The notes beneath the pieces are model-generated. The model was not told the origin of the DNA and made no database searches. It saw nothing but the letters and a program-made list of their open reading frames with translations. Shown piece after piece: positions 1 through 7,239 of a stretch of 64,000 bases of DNA (positions within the stretch are counted from its first letter, which is position 1; the number at the start of each line of letters is the position of its first letter). The DNA comes from [Muricauda] lutisoli (nom. illeg.). GTDB taxonomy: Bacteria > Bacteroidota > Bacteroidia > Flavobacteriales > Flavobacteriaceae. The translations under genes and the position numbers were made by a program. The stretch covers positions 124,001-188,000 of the forward strand of contig NZ_JAFLND010000003.1 of the NCBI RefSeq assembly GCF_017313105.1, read 5' to 3'.

Positions 1-1343
1 TACGCACTCTCGCAACCTGCAACGGCATACCAGTCCTTCCAATCTATACCGCGATCTCTTGTTCTACTTGCAATAGCAACGGAAGAATTGTCCTGTTGTC
101 CTCCATACACATGGTATGGCACTAAATTATCCGTGATTACTCGGTAAAACTGTGCGGTGGGTTGGTATTGTTGCGAACTCCAGCTCATACCACCGTTGTT
201 GGACACATTGGCGCCCCCATCATTGGAATTGACCATGACCTGATTGTTCTCAGGATGTATCCAAAGGTCATGATTGTCTCCATGTGGGGTTGAAACGGGA
301 TTAAAGGTTTTGCCACCATCAATGGATTTGGTCACTGGAGCGTTCAGTACATATACGATGTTTTCGTCTTGGGTGTCGGCGAATATTTCCATGTAGTACC
401 AAGATCGTGCAATATTGATTCGGTTTTTATTGGTCTGTTTCCACGTTTTTCCTGCGTCCATACTTTTGTATACGCCACCTTGTTCACCTTCGGCTTCAAG
501 TACGGCATATACCACATCCGAATTTGCCCTGGAAACGGAGATACCGGATTTTCCAAATTCTTTAGGTAAACCTTTTTCCATCTTGTCCCAGGTAGTCCCT
601 CCGTCGGTGGATTTATAAAATCCAGATGAGGCTCCTCCCGAAGTAATCGTCCAAGGGGTTCTTTCGTGTTGCCATAGGGCGGCGTACAAAATCAGGGGAT
701 TGTTCATGTCCATGCTAAGGGACGAAGCTCCAGTGATTTCGTTTACGTAAAGTACCTTTTCCCAAGTTTCCCCTCCATTGGTAGTGCGGTAAATGCCCCG
801 GTCTTCGGATGGTCCATACTGCGCACCCTGGGCCGCGACAAAAATAATGTCGGGATTGGCGGGGTGAATGATCACATCGGAAATATGACGGGTATGATCC
901 AGCCCAATGTGTTTCCAGGTCTTTCCTGCGTCGGTGGATTTGTAAACTCCATCCCCCATAGAGGTCATTACGCCCCGAGCTGCATGTTCCCCCATTCCAG
1001 CGACAACGATGTTCGGGTTGGTTTCGGAAACGGCAATATCGCCTACGGTGCCTGTTTTTAGGAACCCATCGGAAACGTTTTTCCAAGTGATGCCGTCATC
1101 TGTAGTTTTCCATATACCACCACCAGTAGATCCCATGTAATAGGTGTGGGGCTGTCCCACAACCCCGGTCGAAGTGACGCTTCGCCCGCCACGGAACGGG
1201 CCGATATTTCGCCATTTTAATCCTGGAAAAAGGGAGTCGTTGACTACAATGGAAGGTTGGTCTGATTTTTTGTTTCTGCGTTGGGCATCCATGGGATGCA
1301 ATACCAATAACATGGCACATAAAAGTAGAAGTCTTAGTTTCAC
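1..1343 (-). CDS. Secreted BNR/VPS10-like repeat protein (partial, C-terminus outside window)
   Basis: About 447 codons are present; the frame runs open through the left window edge. I chose the GTG at 1343 because it gives a clean signal peptide ([20 protein letters not shown] then Q); no ATG gives as good a one. The mature part opens with [12 protein letters not shown] and then repeats the Asp-box/BNR signature many times ([56 protein letters not shown]). This is the sortilin/VPS10-type beta-propeller seen in many secreted flavobacterial proteins annotated as glycosyl hydrolase or WD40/YVTN/BNR-like. Family members often exceed 900 residues, so roughly half is probably missing. The fold is well supported; substrate and enzymatic activity are unknown. 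Confidence 0.85.
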   Translation of the reverse strand, partial: MKLRLLLLCAMLLVLHPMDAQRRNKKSDQPSIVVNDSLFPGLKWRNIGPFRGGRSVTSTGVVGQPHTYYMGSTGGGIWKTTDDGITWKNVSDGFLKTGTVGDIAVSETNPNIVVAGMGEHAARGVMTSMGDGVYKSTDAGKTWKHIGLDHTRHISDVIIHPANPDIIFVAAQGAQYGPSEDRGIYRTTNGGETWEKVLYVNEITGASSLSMDMNNPLILYAALWQHERTPWTITSGGASSGFYKSTDGGTTWDKMEKGLPKEFGKSGISVSRANSDVVYAVLEAEGEQGGVYKSMDAGKTWKQTNKNRINIARSWYYMEIFADTQDENIVYVLNAPVTKSIDGGKTFNPVSTPHGDNHDLWIHPENNQVMVNSNDGGANVSNNGGMSWSSQQYQPTAQFYRVITDNLVPYHVYGGQQDNSSVAIASRTRDRGIDWKDWYAVAGCESA

Positions 1344-1406
1344 GAGAGTGTTGGAATTAGTTAGTCTGTTAAAGATACTAATTCAACTTCTTCCAATGAA
1401 ACTAAA

Positions 1407-1898
1407 TTACTTTGCTCTTTTGTAGGCAAAAAGGATTTCCTCTGTGTCACCATCTTCTTCCACAAGGACCCAGACATTCATTTGGTGGTCGCTTATTTTT
1501 TCCATAGTGAGTCCTTCAAAATACACCTTGTTCGGCTCTACTTTCACCAACTTAAAATCGATGGTTTTATCCTTTTCTTCCCAACCCCTCATATTTCCAT
1601 CAAAATGTTTGAGCTGCAGTATAATGGAATCGTCCAATTGTTGGATGTGTCCCGATTCGTAAAAGGAGACTTTGTCATCGTTCACCATCCGGAAAACGAA
1701 CATCATGGAATTGCCCAAGGGTGCACTCCATATTTCCTCTGCAATACCGCCAAAAGCCTCTCCCTTCCAATGGCCTTCTATCCAGGAAACATCCTCCAAA
1801 CTTGCCTTGGGGGACGGTTGTCCTTCTGTGAGTTGCATGGTTTCTTGAGCAGTAACCAGTCCCGCACTGAACATTAAAATAAGTGCAATTGATTTCAT
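1407..1898 (-). CDS. DUF6265 family secreted protein
   Basis: 163 residues with a cleavable signal peptide (MKSIALILMFSAGLVTA). The mature protein carries the DUF6265 pattern: W-I-E-G-H-W-K-G-E-A, then EEIWSAP and a MMFVFRM segment near residues 38-72. The family is a small, lipocalin-like beta-rich domain common in Bacteroidota and of unknown function. It lies downstream of the SIMPL gene on the same strand with a 27-nt gap, so the two may be co-transcribed. Length is typical and nothing is disrupted. The family assignment comes from recognising the motif, and I infer no biochemical role. Confidence 0.8.
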   Translation of the reverse strand: MKSIALILMFSAGLVTAQETMQLTEGQPSPKASLEDVSWIEGHWKGEAFGGIAEEIWSAPLGNSMMFVFRMVNDDKVSFYESGHIQQLDDSIILQLKHFDGNMRGWEEKDKTIDFKLVKVEPNKVYFEGLTMEKISDHQMNVWVLVEEDGDTEEILFAYKRAK

Positions 1899-1925
1899 GA
1901 TTGATTTTGTTTGATAATTGATTGC

Positions 1926-2624
1926 CTAATTGGACAAAGCGAATTTTACGTTGACGTTGGTCTCCACTTTAATTTTTTCAAAGTCTATGTCCAAAGGTTG
2001 TGCCTTGTCCATGTTTGCAGAAACAGCTTTCATTTCCATCATGGGAGCTTGGTTGTATCTGGGATAGTATTGTGAATTATCCGCAATATGTATGGCCATG
2101 CCCACTTTCTGACCTAGCGGCTTGGTCAGGGCCTCAGCTTTTTGCATGGCTTTTTTTACGGCCCTGGTCTTAAGCTCCAGTTCCAGTTCATCTATTTTGG
2201 AATATTCCGTTTTTTCAATACTGGTGTTGGCAATGTCCAATTGTTCGAGGGCCATCATCACTTCCCCCAATTCCTTTCCTGAATACACCAAAAGAGAGTA
2301 TTGTTTGCTTTTGAGCACTTCTTTTTGGCGTAAAAAGTATTTTTTGAAGTTGCTGCTGGCATCCTTGATCACGAGTTGCTCCTCTAAATCTATTCCCATG
2401 GCTTTAAACCTTTCGGCCATTTGGTTTTCCTGTTCTTCCACGGAAACTCGGCCTTTGGTATCCTTTTCTTGGATAATGATGTTGAGGTATATTTTATCGG
2501 GGGTAACCATAGTGTCCACTCTGGCCTGTGTTTCCAAGTATGGGGTGTCCAGAAAGTTTTTGGTCTGGGCAAAAATTGTGGTGCTGCATAAAACCGTGAC
2601 TATAAAAATGATTGCTTTTTTCAT
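1926..2624 (-). CDS. SIMPL domain-containing (DUF541) periplasmic protein
   Basis: 232 residues with a signal peptide (MKKAIIFIVTVLCSTTIFA-Q). The rest fits the SIMPL/DUF541 family: an early T-x-A-R-V-D-T-M-V-T-P-D-K-I strand, a heptad-rich middle (VKKAMQKAEALTKPLGQKVG near residues 150-175) and a C-terminal VKVETNVNVKFAL strand. Known members are periplasmic or outer-membrane proteins with stress-related phenotypes in other bacteria, but the molecular role is unclear. It is divergently oriented to the glycerate kinase gene with about 120 nt between them, which should hold both promoters. Confidence 0.85.
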   Translation of the reverse strand: MKKAIIFIVTVLCSTTIFAQTKNFLDTPYLETQARVDTMVTPDKIYLNIIIQEKDTKGRVSVEEQENQMAERFKAMGIDLEEQLVIKDASSNFKKYFLRQKEVLKSKQYSLLVYSGKELGEVMMALEQLDIANTSIEKTEYSKIDELELELKTRAVKKAMQKAEALTKPLGQKVGMAIHIADNSQYYPRYNQAPMMEMKAVSANMDKAQPLDIDFEKIKVETNVNVKFALSN

Positions 2625-2746
2625 GATGTAATTTTATTAAAGGTATATACTTAAGCCTTATGTTCAAAACCTGTGCCGCTTTGTATTTAACCCTTGTGTT
2701 AATTAAATTCTCTGGTTAAATGGATTAACTTGAGTACATTGTAGAT

Positions 2747-3883
2747 ATGAAATTTATTTTGGCACCCGATAAATATAAAGGCTCCCTTACAGGACGTGAA
2801 TTTTGTGAAACCGTTGCCCGAGGTATCGGAAAAGTTTTTCCGAACTCGGAAATTATACATAGGCCTTTGGCCGATGGTGGCGATGGTACCATTGATGTGG
2901 TCGCTGATTATCTCAATGCCTCAAAAGTTTCTGTTCACGTGAAAGACCCGCTTTTTCGTAAAATCAGCACGCAATATCTGCTTTCGGAGGACAAGCAAAC
3001 CGCTTTTATAGAAATGTCCGAAGCTTCGGGCTATAAGTTGCTGCAAAATTCTGAAATGAATTGTATGGATACCACCACCTTGGGTACAGGTGAAATGATT
3101 TTGGATGCCCTTGAAAAAGGGGCGAAGAATATTGTATTGGGGATTGGAGGCAGTGCAACCAACGATGGGGGCATGGGCATGGCCAAGGCCCTGGGCTATT
3201 CGTTCTTGGACGTGGATGGAAACGAATTGGAACCGATAGGGAAAAATTTGAGCGAGGTGAAGAAAATTCAAACAGATGAAGTAAATCCAAAGGTATACGA
3301 TGCCAAAATCCAAGTAGCTTGCGATGTGAACAATCCCTTTTATGGTGAAAATGGTGCGGCCAAAATTTATGGGGCACAAAAGGGGGCCTCAGCGGAAGAA
3401 ATAGCGCTTTTGGACAAAGGTTTGGAAAGCTTTGCAGCGGTTCTAAAATCCACTTTTGATGTTGATGTCCAAAACATTCCTGGAGCTGGAGCTGCTGGTG
3501 GTGTAGGTGGCGGCGCTGTGGTTTTTTTAAATGCAGAATTGGCCTCTGGTGTGGATTTGGTGATGGAGCTTGCCAATTTCGATCAAGTTTTGGAAGGAGC
3601 TGATTGGGTGATTACGGGCGAGGGGCAGTTGGATGGCCAAACCTTTTCCGGAAAAACCATAAATGGAGTGGTGCAGGCTGCCAAAAAGCATCATGTTCCC
3701 ATAGCGGCATTTTGTGGTTCCATTGATGTATCCATAAAAGAAATGCAAGAAATGGGATTGGGTTATGCCGTTTCCATCTTGAATCAAATAGGAAACCTGG
3801 AAAATGCCAAGGCCAAAACGGTAGAAAACCTTGAATTGGCCAGTTATAATTTTGCCCATTTGCTGAAGTTGGGCAAAGGCTAG
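2747..3883 (+). CDS. glxK: Glycerate kinase (GlxK/GarK family)
   Basis: 378 residues, the usual length for bacterial glycerate 2-kinases. It phosphorylates D-glycerate with ATP in the cytoplasm, feeding glyoxylate/glycerate carbon into lower glycolysis. Visible family signatures are APDKYKGSLTG at the N-terminus, LADGGDGT near residue 43, GIGGSATNDGGMGMAKALG in the middle and GEGQLDGQTFSGKT near residue 290. The Gly/Ala-rich segment around PGAGAAGGVGGGA is also normal for the family. It stands alone on the plus strand. Its TAG stop overlaps the TAG stop of the convergent GNAT gene inside the palindrome CTAG (3880-3883). Whether the product is 2- or 3-phosphoglycerate cannot be read from the sequence. 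Confidence 0.93.
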   Translation: MKFILAPDKYKGSLTGREFCETVARGIGKVFPNSEIIHRPLADGGDGTIDVVADYLNASKVSVHVKDPLFRKISTQYLLSEDKQTAFIEMSEASGYKLLQNSEMNCMDTTTLGTGEMILDALEKGAKNIVLGIGGSATNDGGMGMAKALGYSFLDVDGNELEPIGKNLSEVKKIQTDEVNPKVYDAKIQVACDVNNPFYGENGAAKIYGAQKGASAEEIALLDKGLESFAAVLKSTFDVDVQNIPGAGAAGGVGGGAVVFLNAELASGVDLVMELANFDQVLEGADWVITGEGQLDGQTFSGKTINGVVQAAKKHHVPIAAFCGSIDVSIKEMQEMGLGYAVSILNQIGNLENAKAKTVENLELASYNFAHLLKLGKG

Positions 3884-4482
3884 CTTACTTGGTTACTACC
3901 CATCTTAAACTCCAACGCTGTTTTTACCGTTTTCCATTCACTGTTTAAAATGGAAAATACCACAGTATCCCGAAGATTTCCAGAGTCGTCAATGCGATGA
4001 TTTCTTAAAATGCCATCTTGTTTGGCCCCTAAACGGAGAATGGCATTTCTGGATGGATGGTTGTGAAAATGGGTACGGAACTCCACGGCTATGCAGTCGA
4101 GGCTTTCAAAAGCATATTTTAGCAAAAGGTACTTGCACTCCGTATTTATTCCGGTTCGCTGTACTTTTTTCGCGTACCATGTCGCACCGATTTCCACCCG
4201 TTTGTTTTTTGCATCCACATTTAAAAAGCGGGTGCTCCCCACAATGGTGTTGGTTTTTTTGTTGATGATGGCAAAAGGCAATGCATGTCCGGATGCCTGT
4301 TGCGATAGGGCAATGTCCAAATAGGAATCAATGGTTTTTGGCGAGGGTACCGAGGTGTACCATAGTTCCCAAAGTTTTCCGTCCGATGCGGCAAATACCA
4401 AATCCACTTTTTGTGATTTCTGCAAGGGGACGAGCTTTACCAATTCGCCTTCCAATTGTATGGGACGTAACCAAGAATCCAT
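3880..4482 (-). CDS. GNAT family N-acetyltransferase (RimJ/RimL-like)
   Basis: 200 residues. The arrangement fits RimJ/RimL-type GNAT enzymes: an N-terminal L-E-G-E-L-V-K-L-V-P-L strand, the core strand FAIINKKTNTIVGSTRFLNVD, then RVEIGATWYAK and a late N-A-I-L-R-L-G-A motif (about residue 148) typical of the acetyl-CoA fold. Relatives acetylate protein N-termini or small molecules; the substrate here is not predictable. It is the terminal gene facing the glycerate kinase tail-to-tail, and the two stop codons interlock in CTAG. A terminator at 4537-4561 separates it from the gene upstream on the same strand. Confidence 0.85.
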   Translation of the reverse strand: MDSWLRPIQLEGELVKLVPLQKSQKVDLVFAASDGKLWELWYTSVPSPKTIDSYLDIALSQQASGHALPFAIINKKTNTIVGSTRFLNVDAKNKRVEIGATWYAKKVQRTGINTECKYLLLKYAFESLDCIAVEFRTHFHNHPSRNAILRLGAKQDGILRNHRIDDSGNLRDTVVFSILNSEWKTVKTALEFKMGSNQVS

Positions 4483-4536
4483 AGGTTGAATTTATGGTTC
4501 AAATATAAGTTTTAATCCATCGATTTAAACAAAGAA

Positions 4537-4561
4537 AAAGCCAGGGAAAAACCCTGGCTTT
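4537..4561 (-). terminator. Intrinsic terminator after the 4591-5061 gene
   Basis: A perfect 10-bp inverted repeat AAAGCCAGGG / CCCTGGCTTT with a 5-nt loop. Read on the minus strand it is followed by TTCTTTG-type T-rich sequence. It sits just downstream of the small secreted-protein gene and upstream of the GNAT start, so it most likely ends the former transcript. Confidence 0.75.
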
Positions 4562-4590
4562 ACATCAATCAAAAAACGAAATTATATCAA

Positions 4591-5061
4591 CTATTTCGAT
4601 TCAAATTCCTCGATAATAAAGAAGTTTTTGTTCTTCTTGTTCACGAGATAGTTGTTCTCCAGCACATTGTAGTGCATGGATTTGTCATCAACATTGATGT
4701 CAAAACCGTTATCGGTCTGTACAAGTTCAAAGTCATTGTTTTCGGTGCCCTTGTATTTAAGTACCATGTATTCATCATAGTTTGCATCGGAATCACTGTC
4801 AATGGCTACCAATTTCGTCACAAAAGGCGAGGCAAGTTTTCTGTCTTGATTGACCATTCCTTTATCCTTATTGTTCAATTTCATGCCATATTTTCTGCGT
4901 TCCATCACTTTTACGCTGTATTCTTTTTCAACACCGTTTTCAGATACGGTAAAGGTATTGAGCTGTGTGGTCGCTTTCATGACCCCAGAGTTTTGGCTTT
5001 GCCCATATCCTGCAAAGGCTGTTAAAGTTGCGATTGATAGTATAGTGAATAGCTTTTTCAT
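4591..5061 (-). CDS. Small secreted hypothetical protein
   Basis: 156 residues, not recognised. A signal peptide is clear (MKKLFTILSIATLTAFAGYG-Q). The mature part is rich in Lys, Asp and Asn with short alternating beta-like stretches (TQLNTFTVSENGVEKEYSVKVMERR, KLVAIDSDSDANYDEYMVLKY when read in pieces) and ends with FFIIEEFESK. No cysteines, metal motifs or membrane segments follow the signal. It lies next to dps on the same strand with a 53-nt gap, and a strong terminator follows it. Probably a small periplasmic or exported beta-sheet protein; function unknown. Confidence 0.75.
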   Translation of the reverse strand: MKKLFTILSIATLTAFAGYGQSQNSGVMKATTQLNTFTVSENGVEKEYSVKVMERRKYGMKLNNKDKGMVNQDRKLASPFVTKLVAIDSDSDANYDEYMVLKYKGTENNDFELVQTDNGFDINVDDKSMHYNVLENNYLVNKKNKNFFIIEEFESK

Positions 5062-5114
5062 AGTCTTGTTTTTTGCGGTTAATAAATCAGTTCTCTGGAA
5101 TAAATTTATGTCTC

Positions 5115-5609
5115 TTACTTTAAGAAAGAAGTGAACATCCAGTGTCTTTTCTCCAACTCGGTCATAAATTCAGTCAGCATGTTTTCTGTGACAACGTCTC
5201 CAGTTTCGAGGGATGCATTAACGGCATCCAACATGCTATCGTGCAATACTTCATAGTCATGCAATACCTCTCTTACCATTTCCAATGGAGAAAGATTTTT
5301 ATCCTTTTCTTCAATTTTGGAGAGCTCCAATGTTTTCTTCATAGTGAAGTTGGTTTTTACACCAAACACCCGGATACGCTCTGCTACGATATCAATATTT
5401 TCTTTTACCGTGTTGTATTCTTTTTCAAATTCCTCGTGGAGTTCAAAGAAGTCTGGTCCTTCAATATTCCAGTGAAAATTTCTCAGTTTATTATAAAATA
5501 CTTGGTAGTTGGCCAATAGTGTGTTCAAACTGACCACGATTTCAGCTGTTTCCAAGTAAGTAAATCCTAGTTTTTTAAATGTTTTATTTTTTGCTTTAAT
5601 AGCTTCCAT
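5115..5609 (-). CDS. dps: Dps family DNA-protection / ferritin-like protein
   Basis: 164 residues from the ATG at 5609. An upstream ATG (5651) would add 14 residues of non-conserved sequence, so I prefer MEAIKAKNK. Dps dodecamers oxidise Fe(II) with peroxide, store the mineral and protect DNA in stationary phase. The diagnostic ferroxidase segment is present: NFHWNIEGPDFFELHEEFE, giving the conserved His and downstream Asp/Glu ligands, followed by IVAERIRVFG. The four-helix pattern continues to the C-terminal RHWMFTSFLK. Length is normal. It stands as a single transcription unit with a long non-coding stretch upstream. Confidence 0.93.
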   Translation of the reverse strand: MEAIKAKNKTFKKLGFTYLETAEIVVSLNTLLANYQVFYNKLRNFHWNIEGPDFFELHEEFEKEYNTVKENIDIVAERIRVFGVKTNFTMKKTLELSKIEEKDKNLSPLEMVREVLHDYEVLHDSMLDAVNASLETGDVVTENMLTEFMTELEKRHWMFTSFLK

Positions 5610-5836
5610 ATAATAGATTTTTGATTTGTTTACTGTAAATGTACAAGTCAATAGCCGTGAGGATTGATTGTAACGATGTAATTCTTAATGCAATAGGTTT
5701 TTGAGTAACCTAAACAGGGTGAATCAGTGGAATTCCTGCCCTTTCAATCATCATTTTTATAGATGTCTTTAACATTGCACACATAAAAAGATATGTGTAT
5801 GTTGCAGAAAACCAATTGTTTAACGTAATTTAACGC

Positions 5837-6022
5837 TTATTGGGATTTGTTTTGGTTTATTGAGTCGTTGTCGTCTTTAATAATGAAGCCTTTGCAAAGA
5901 GATTCATAAACTTCAGAAGATATGTCGGTCAAATGTTCCTTCTCCTGACCAAATACTTTTTGAGGATTTGCATGGGTAAGATCTTTTTCCTGAATATATA
6001 TCGTTTCGGCTATATCATACAT
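5837..6022 (-). CDS. Possible small hypothetical protein (61 aa)
   Basis: An ATG at 6022, preceded by a run of A, opens a 61-codon frame beginning MYDIAETIYIQEKDL and ending KDDNDSINQNKSQ. The composition is protein-like (acidic and polar, with alternating hydrophobics such as SSEVYESLCKGFIIK), and no other frame here looks better. The frame stays open upstream to 6136, but that extension reads less like protein. There is no family match that I recognise and no flanking operon. It could equally be a chance frame in a long intergenic region. Confidence 0.35.
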   Translation of the reverse strand: MYDIAETIYIQEKDLTHANPQKVFGQEKEHLTDISSEVYESLCKGFIIKDDNDSINQNKSQ

Positions 6023-6217
6023 TTTTTTACAGAAGCTGAACCTTTTGATGACTTTGTACTTATGGATAGTTCTAATGTGCATTGGGCAGCGGGTTTTCGG
6101 TTGCTCAATTGGACACAGTATTATCGCGTAGGTCACATTTAAACAAGTGTAATTGATTACATACGTTTACAAACGAAAACAAATGATTACAAACCGAATA
6201 TCGTTTTAGGGTGATTT

Positions 6218-6225
6218 TAAGTTTG
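6218..6225 (+). promoter_or_regulatory. Bacteroidota -7 promoter element upstream of ssb
   Basis: TAAGTTTG matches the TAnnTTTG consensus exactly and lies 57 nt before the ssb ATG. I see no good TTG -33 box at the usual distance, so the promoter may depend on an activator or the call may be wrong. Confidence 0.45.
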
Positions 6226-6281
6226 CCCTGTCGGACAATGAGAGTTCGATAACTAAATTTTTAAACTTAAATCTTACTATT

Positions 6282-6614
6282 ATGAATTCACTTAAGAACA
6301 AAGTTCAATTGATTGGTAATTTGGGTAATGACCCAGAAATAATCCTTATGGAAAATGGAACCAAATTGGCCAAGTTTTCTCTCGCTACAAACGAGACCTA
6401 TAAGAATGCCAAGGGCGAAAAGATTACCGATACGCAATGGCACAATATTGTGGCATGGGGAAAGTTGGCAGAAATCTCTGAAGATTTTTTGTCCAAGGGC
6501 AAAGAGGTCATGATCGAAGGCAAACTAATGAATCGCACTTACGAGACCAATGAAGGCGAGAAAAGATATATTACGGAAATCAAATGTAACGAATTACTGA
6601 TGCTCGGAAAGTAA
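6282..6614 (+). CDS. ssb: Single-stranded DNA-binding protein, short form without acidic tail
   Basis: 110 residues. The whole length is one OB fold: N-K-V-Q-L-I-G-N-L-G-N-D-P-E, KLAKFSLATNETYK, DTQWHNIVAWGKLAE, GKEVMIEGKLMNRTYE and YITEIKCNELLMLG are the canonical SSB strands. The flexible linker and the C-terminal acidic tip (DDDIPF type), which recruits replication and repair partners in full-length SSBs, are missing; the protein stops directly after the OB fold. That suggests a paralogue rather than the essential housekeeping SSB. It is monocistronic, with a strong terminator 23 nt downstream. Confidence 0.92.
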   Translation: MNSLKNKVQLIGNLGNDPEIILMENGTKLAKFSLATNETYKNAKGEKITDTQWHNIVAWGKLAEISEDFLSKGKEVMIEGKLMNRTYETNEGEKRYITEIKCNELLMLGK

Positions 6615-6636
6615 GTGTGTGGATGGTATAACGACT

Positions 6637-6664
6637 AAAAAGGGACGACGGTCCCTTTTTTTGG
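6637..6664 (+). terminator. Intrinsic terminator of ssb
   Basis: AAAAAGGGAC / GTCCCTTTTT inverted repeat with a GACG loop, followed by further T residues: a textbook rho-independent terminator just after the ssb stop. Confidence 0.88.
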
Positions 6665-6757
6665 TTTTTGTGTTAGGGTAAATCCTTTTTAAGTTGTTAC
6701 ATAGCTGAACGCCAGAACTTTTGTAAATGAACAAGGTATTTAGTAAAACTCAAACAA

Positions 6758-7162
6758 ATGAGATTAAAAGTTCACATCACCGTATGGTTTACTTTAGCGT
6801 TGGCGGCCATGGCTTTGGGGCAAGAAAAGGACGTTCCTTTTTATGAAAAGCAGGCTTGGAAAGATGCCCATCAAGAACAATCCACTACCTTTTCCAGCTT
6901 AGAGGATGAAAAGGATTTTTGGAAAGATCAAAATCGCTACGAAAAGGATTTAAAAACCAAGGACGATCTTGCTTACAATAGTTATATGGTAGCTAAAAGA
7001 GCTGCATATTCGGAGCATGCCAAAACTTGCGGAAACCATTGTGCCCATAGCTATTATTACTACGAACGGGCAAGTATATATTTTTCCTTTGAAATCAACG
7101 AAAATTTTTCCAGAGAAGCAATTGGGACTTTAGTTCAAGTGGCTTCCCCTCGAATATTTTAA
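6758..7162 (+). CDS. Small secreted protein with C-terminal Cys pair
   Basis: 134 residues, not recognised. A signal peptide is evident (MRLKVHITVWFTLALAAMALG-Q). The mature part is highly charged and rich in Lys, Asp and aromatic residues (EKDFWKDQNRYEKDLKTKDDLAYNSY). It is followed by a distinctive CGNHCAHSYYYYERASIYF segment at about residues 89-108, where Cys-x3-Cys-x-His could bind a metal or form a disulfide. No enzyme family is evident. It is monocistronic, ends at a strong bidirectional terminator and faces the M28 peptidase gene. Probably exported; role unknown. Confidence 0.75.
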   Translation: MRLKVHITVWFTLALAAMALGQEKDVPFYEKQAWKDAHQEQSTTFSSLEDEKDFWKDQNRYEKDLKTKDDLAYNSYMVAKRAAYSEHAKTCGNHCAHSYYYYERASIYFSFEINENFSREAIGTLVQVASPRIF

Positions 7163-7186
7163 TGTGCATTTTAGTTAGTTAATACG

Positions 7187-7217
7187 AAAGGCGCTCGATT
7201 AAATCGAGCGCCTTTTT
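7187..7217. terminator. Bidirectional terminator between convergent genes
   Basis: A 13-bp perfect inverted repeat AAAGGCGCTCGAT / ATCGAGCGCCTTT with a 3-nt loop, flanked by A-rich and T-rich arms. It lies between the stop codons of the 6758-7162 gene (+) and the M28 peptidase gene (-) and can serve both. Confidence 0.9.
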
Positions 7218-7239
7218 AGTATTCCCTTATAGCTCAGAT

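Larger units (their letters stand above)
5610..6281. other. Long intergenic region between dps and ssb
   Basis: 672 nt with only one weak gene candidate (5837-6022, minus). Visible structure: a 7-bp hairpin ACACATA / TATGTGT at 5779-5798; two copies of GATTACA at 6155-6161 and 6185-6191; between them a short inverted repeat CGTTT-AC-AAACG at 6164-6175; and a TAAGTTTG promoter element at 6218-6225. The rest is AT-rich without further signal that I can see. Confidence 0.6.

Noticed and set aside
715..1086. 123-codon minus-strand frame inside the first gene
   Set aside because: Out of frame with the BNR-repeat gene that covers 1-1343 in full; composition (Arg/His/Trp-rich) is typical of a shadow frame.
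5704..5769. 21-codon minus-strand frame (MLKTSIKMMIERAG...) downstream of the 5837-6022 candidate
   Set aside because: Too short, with no supporting context or composition.
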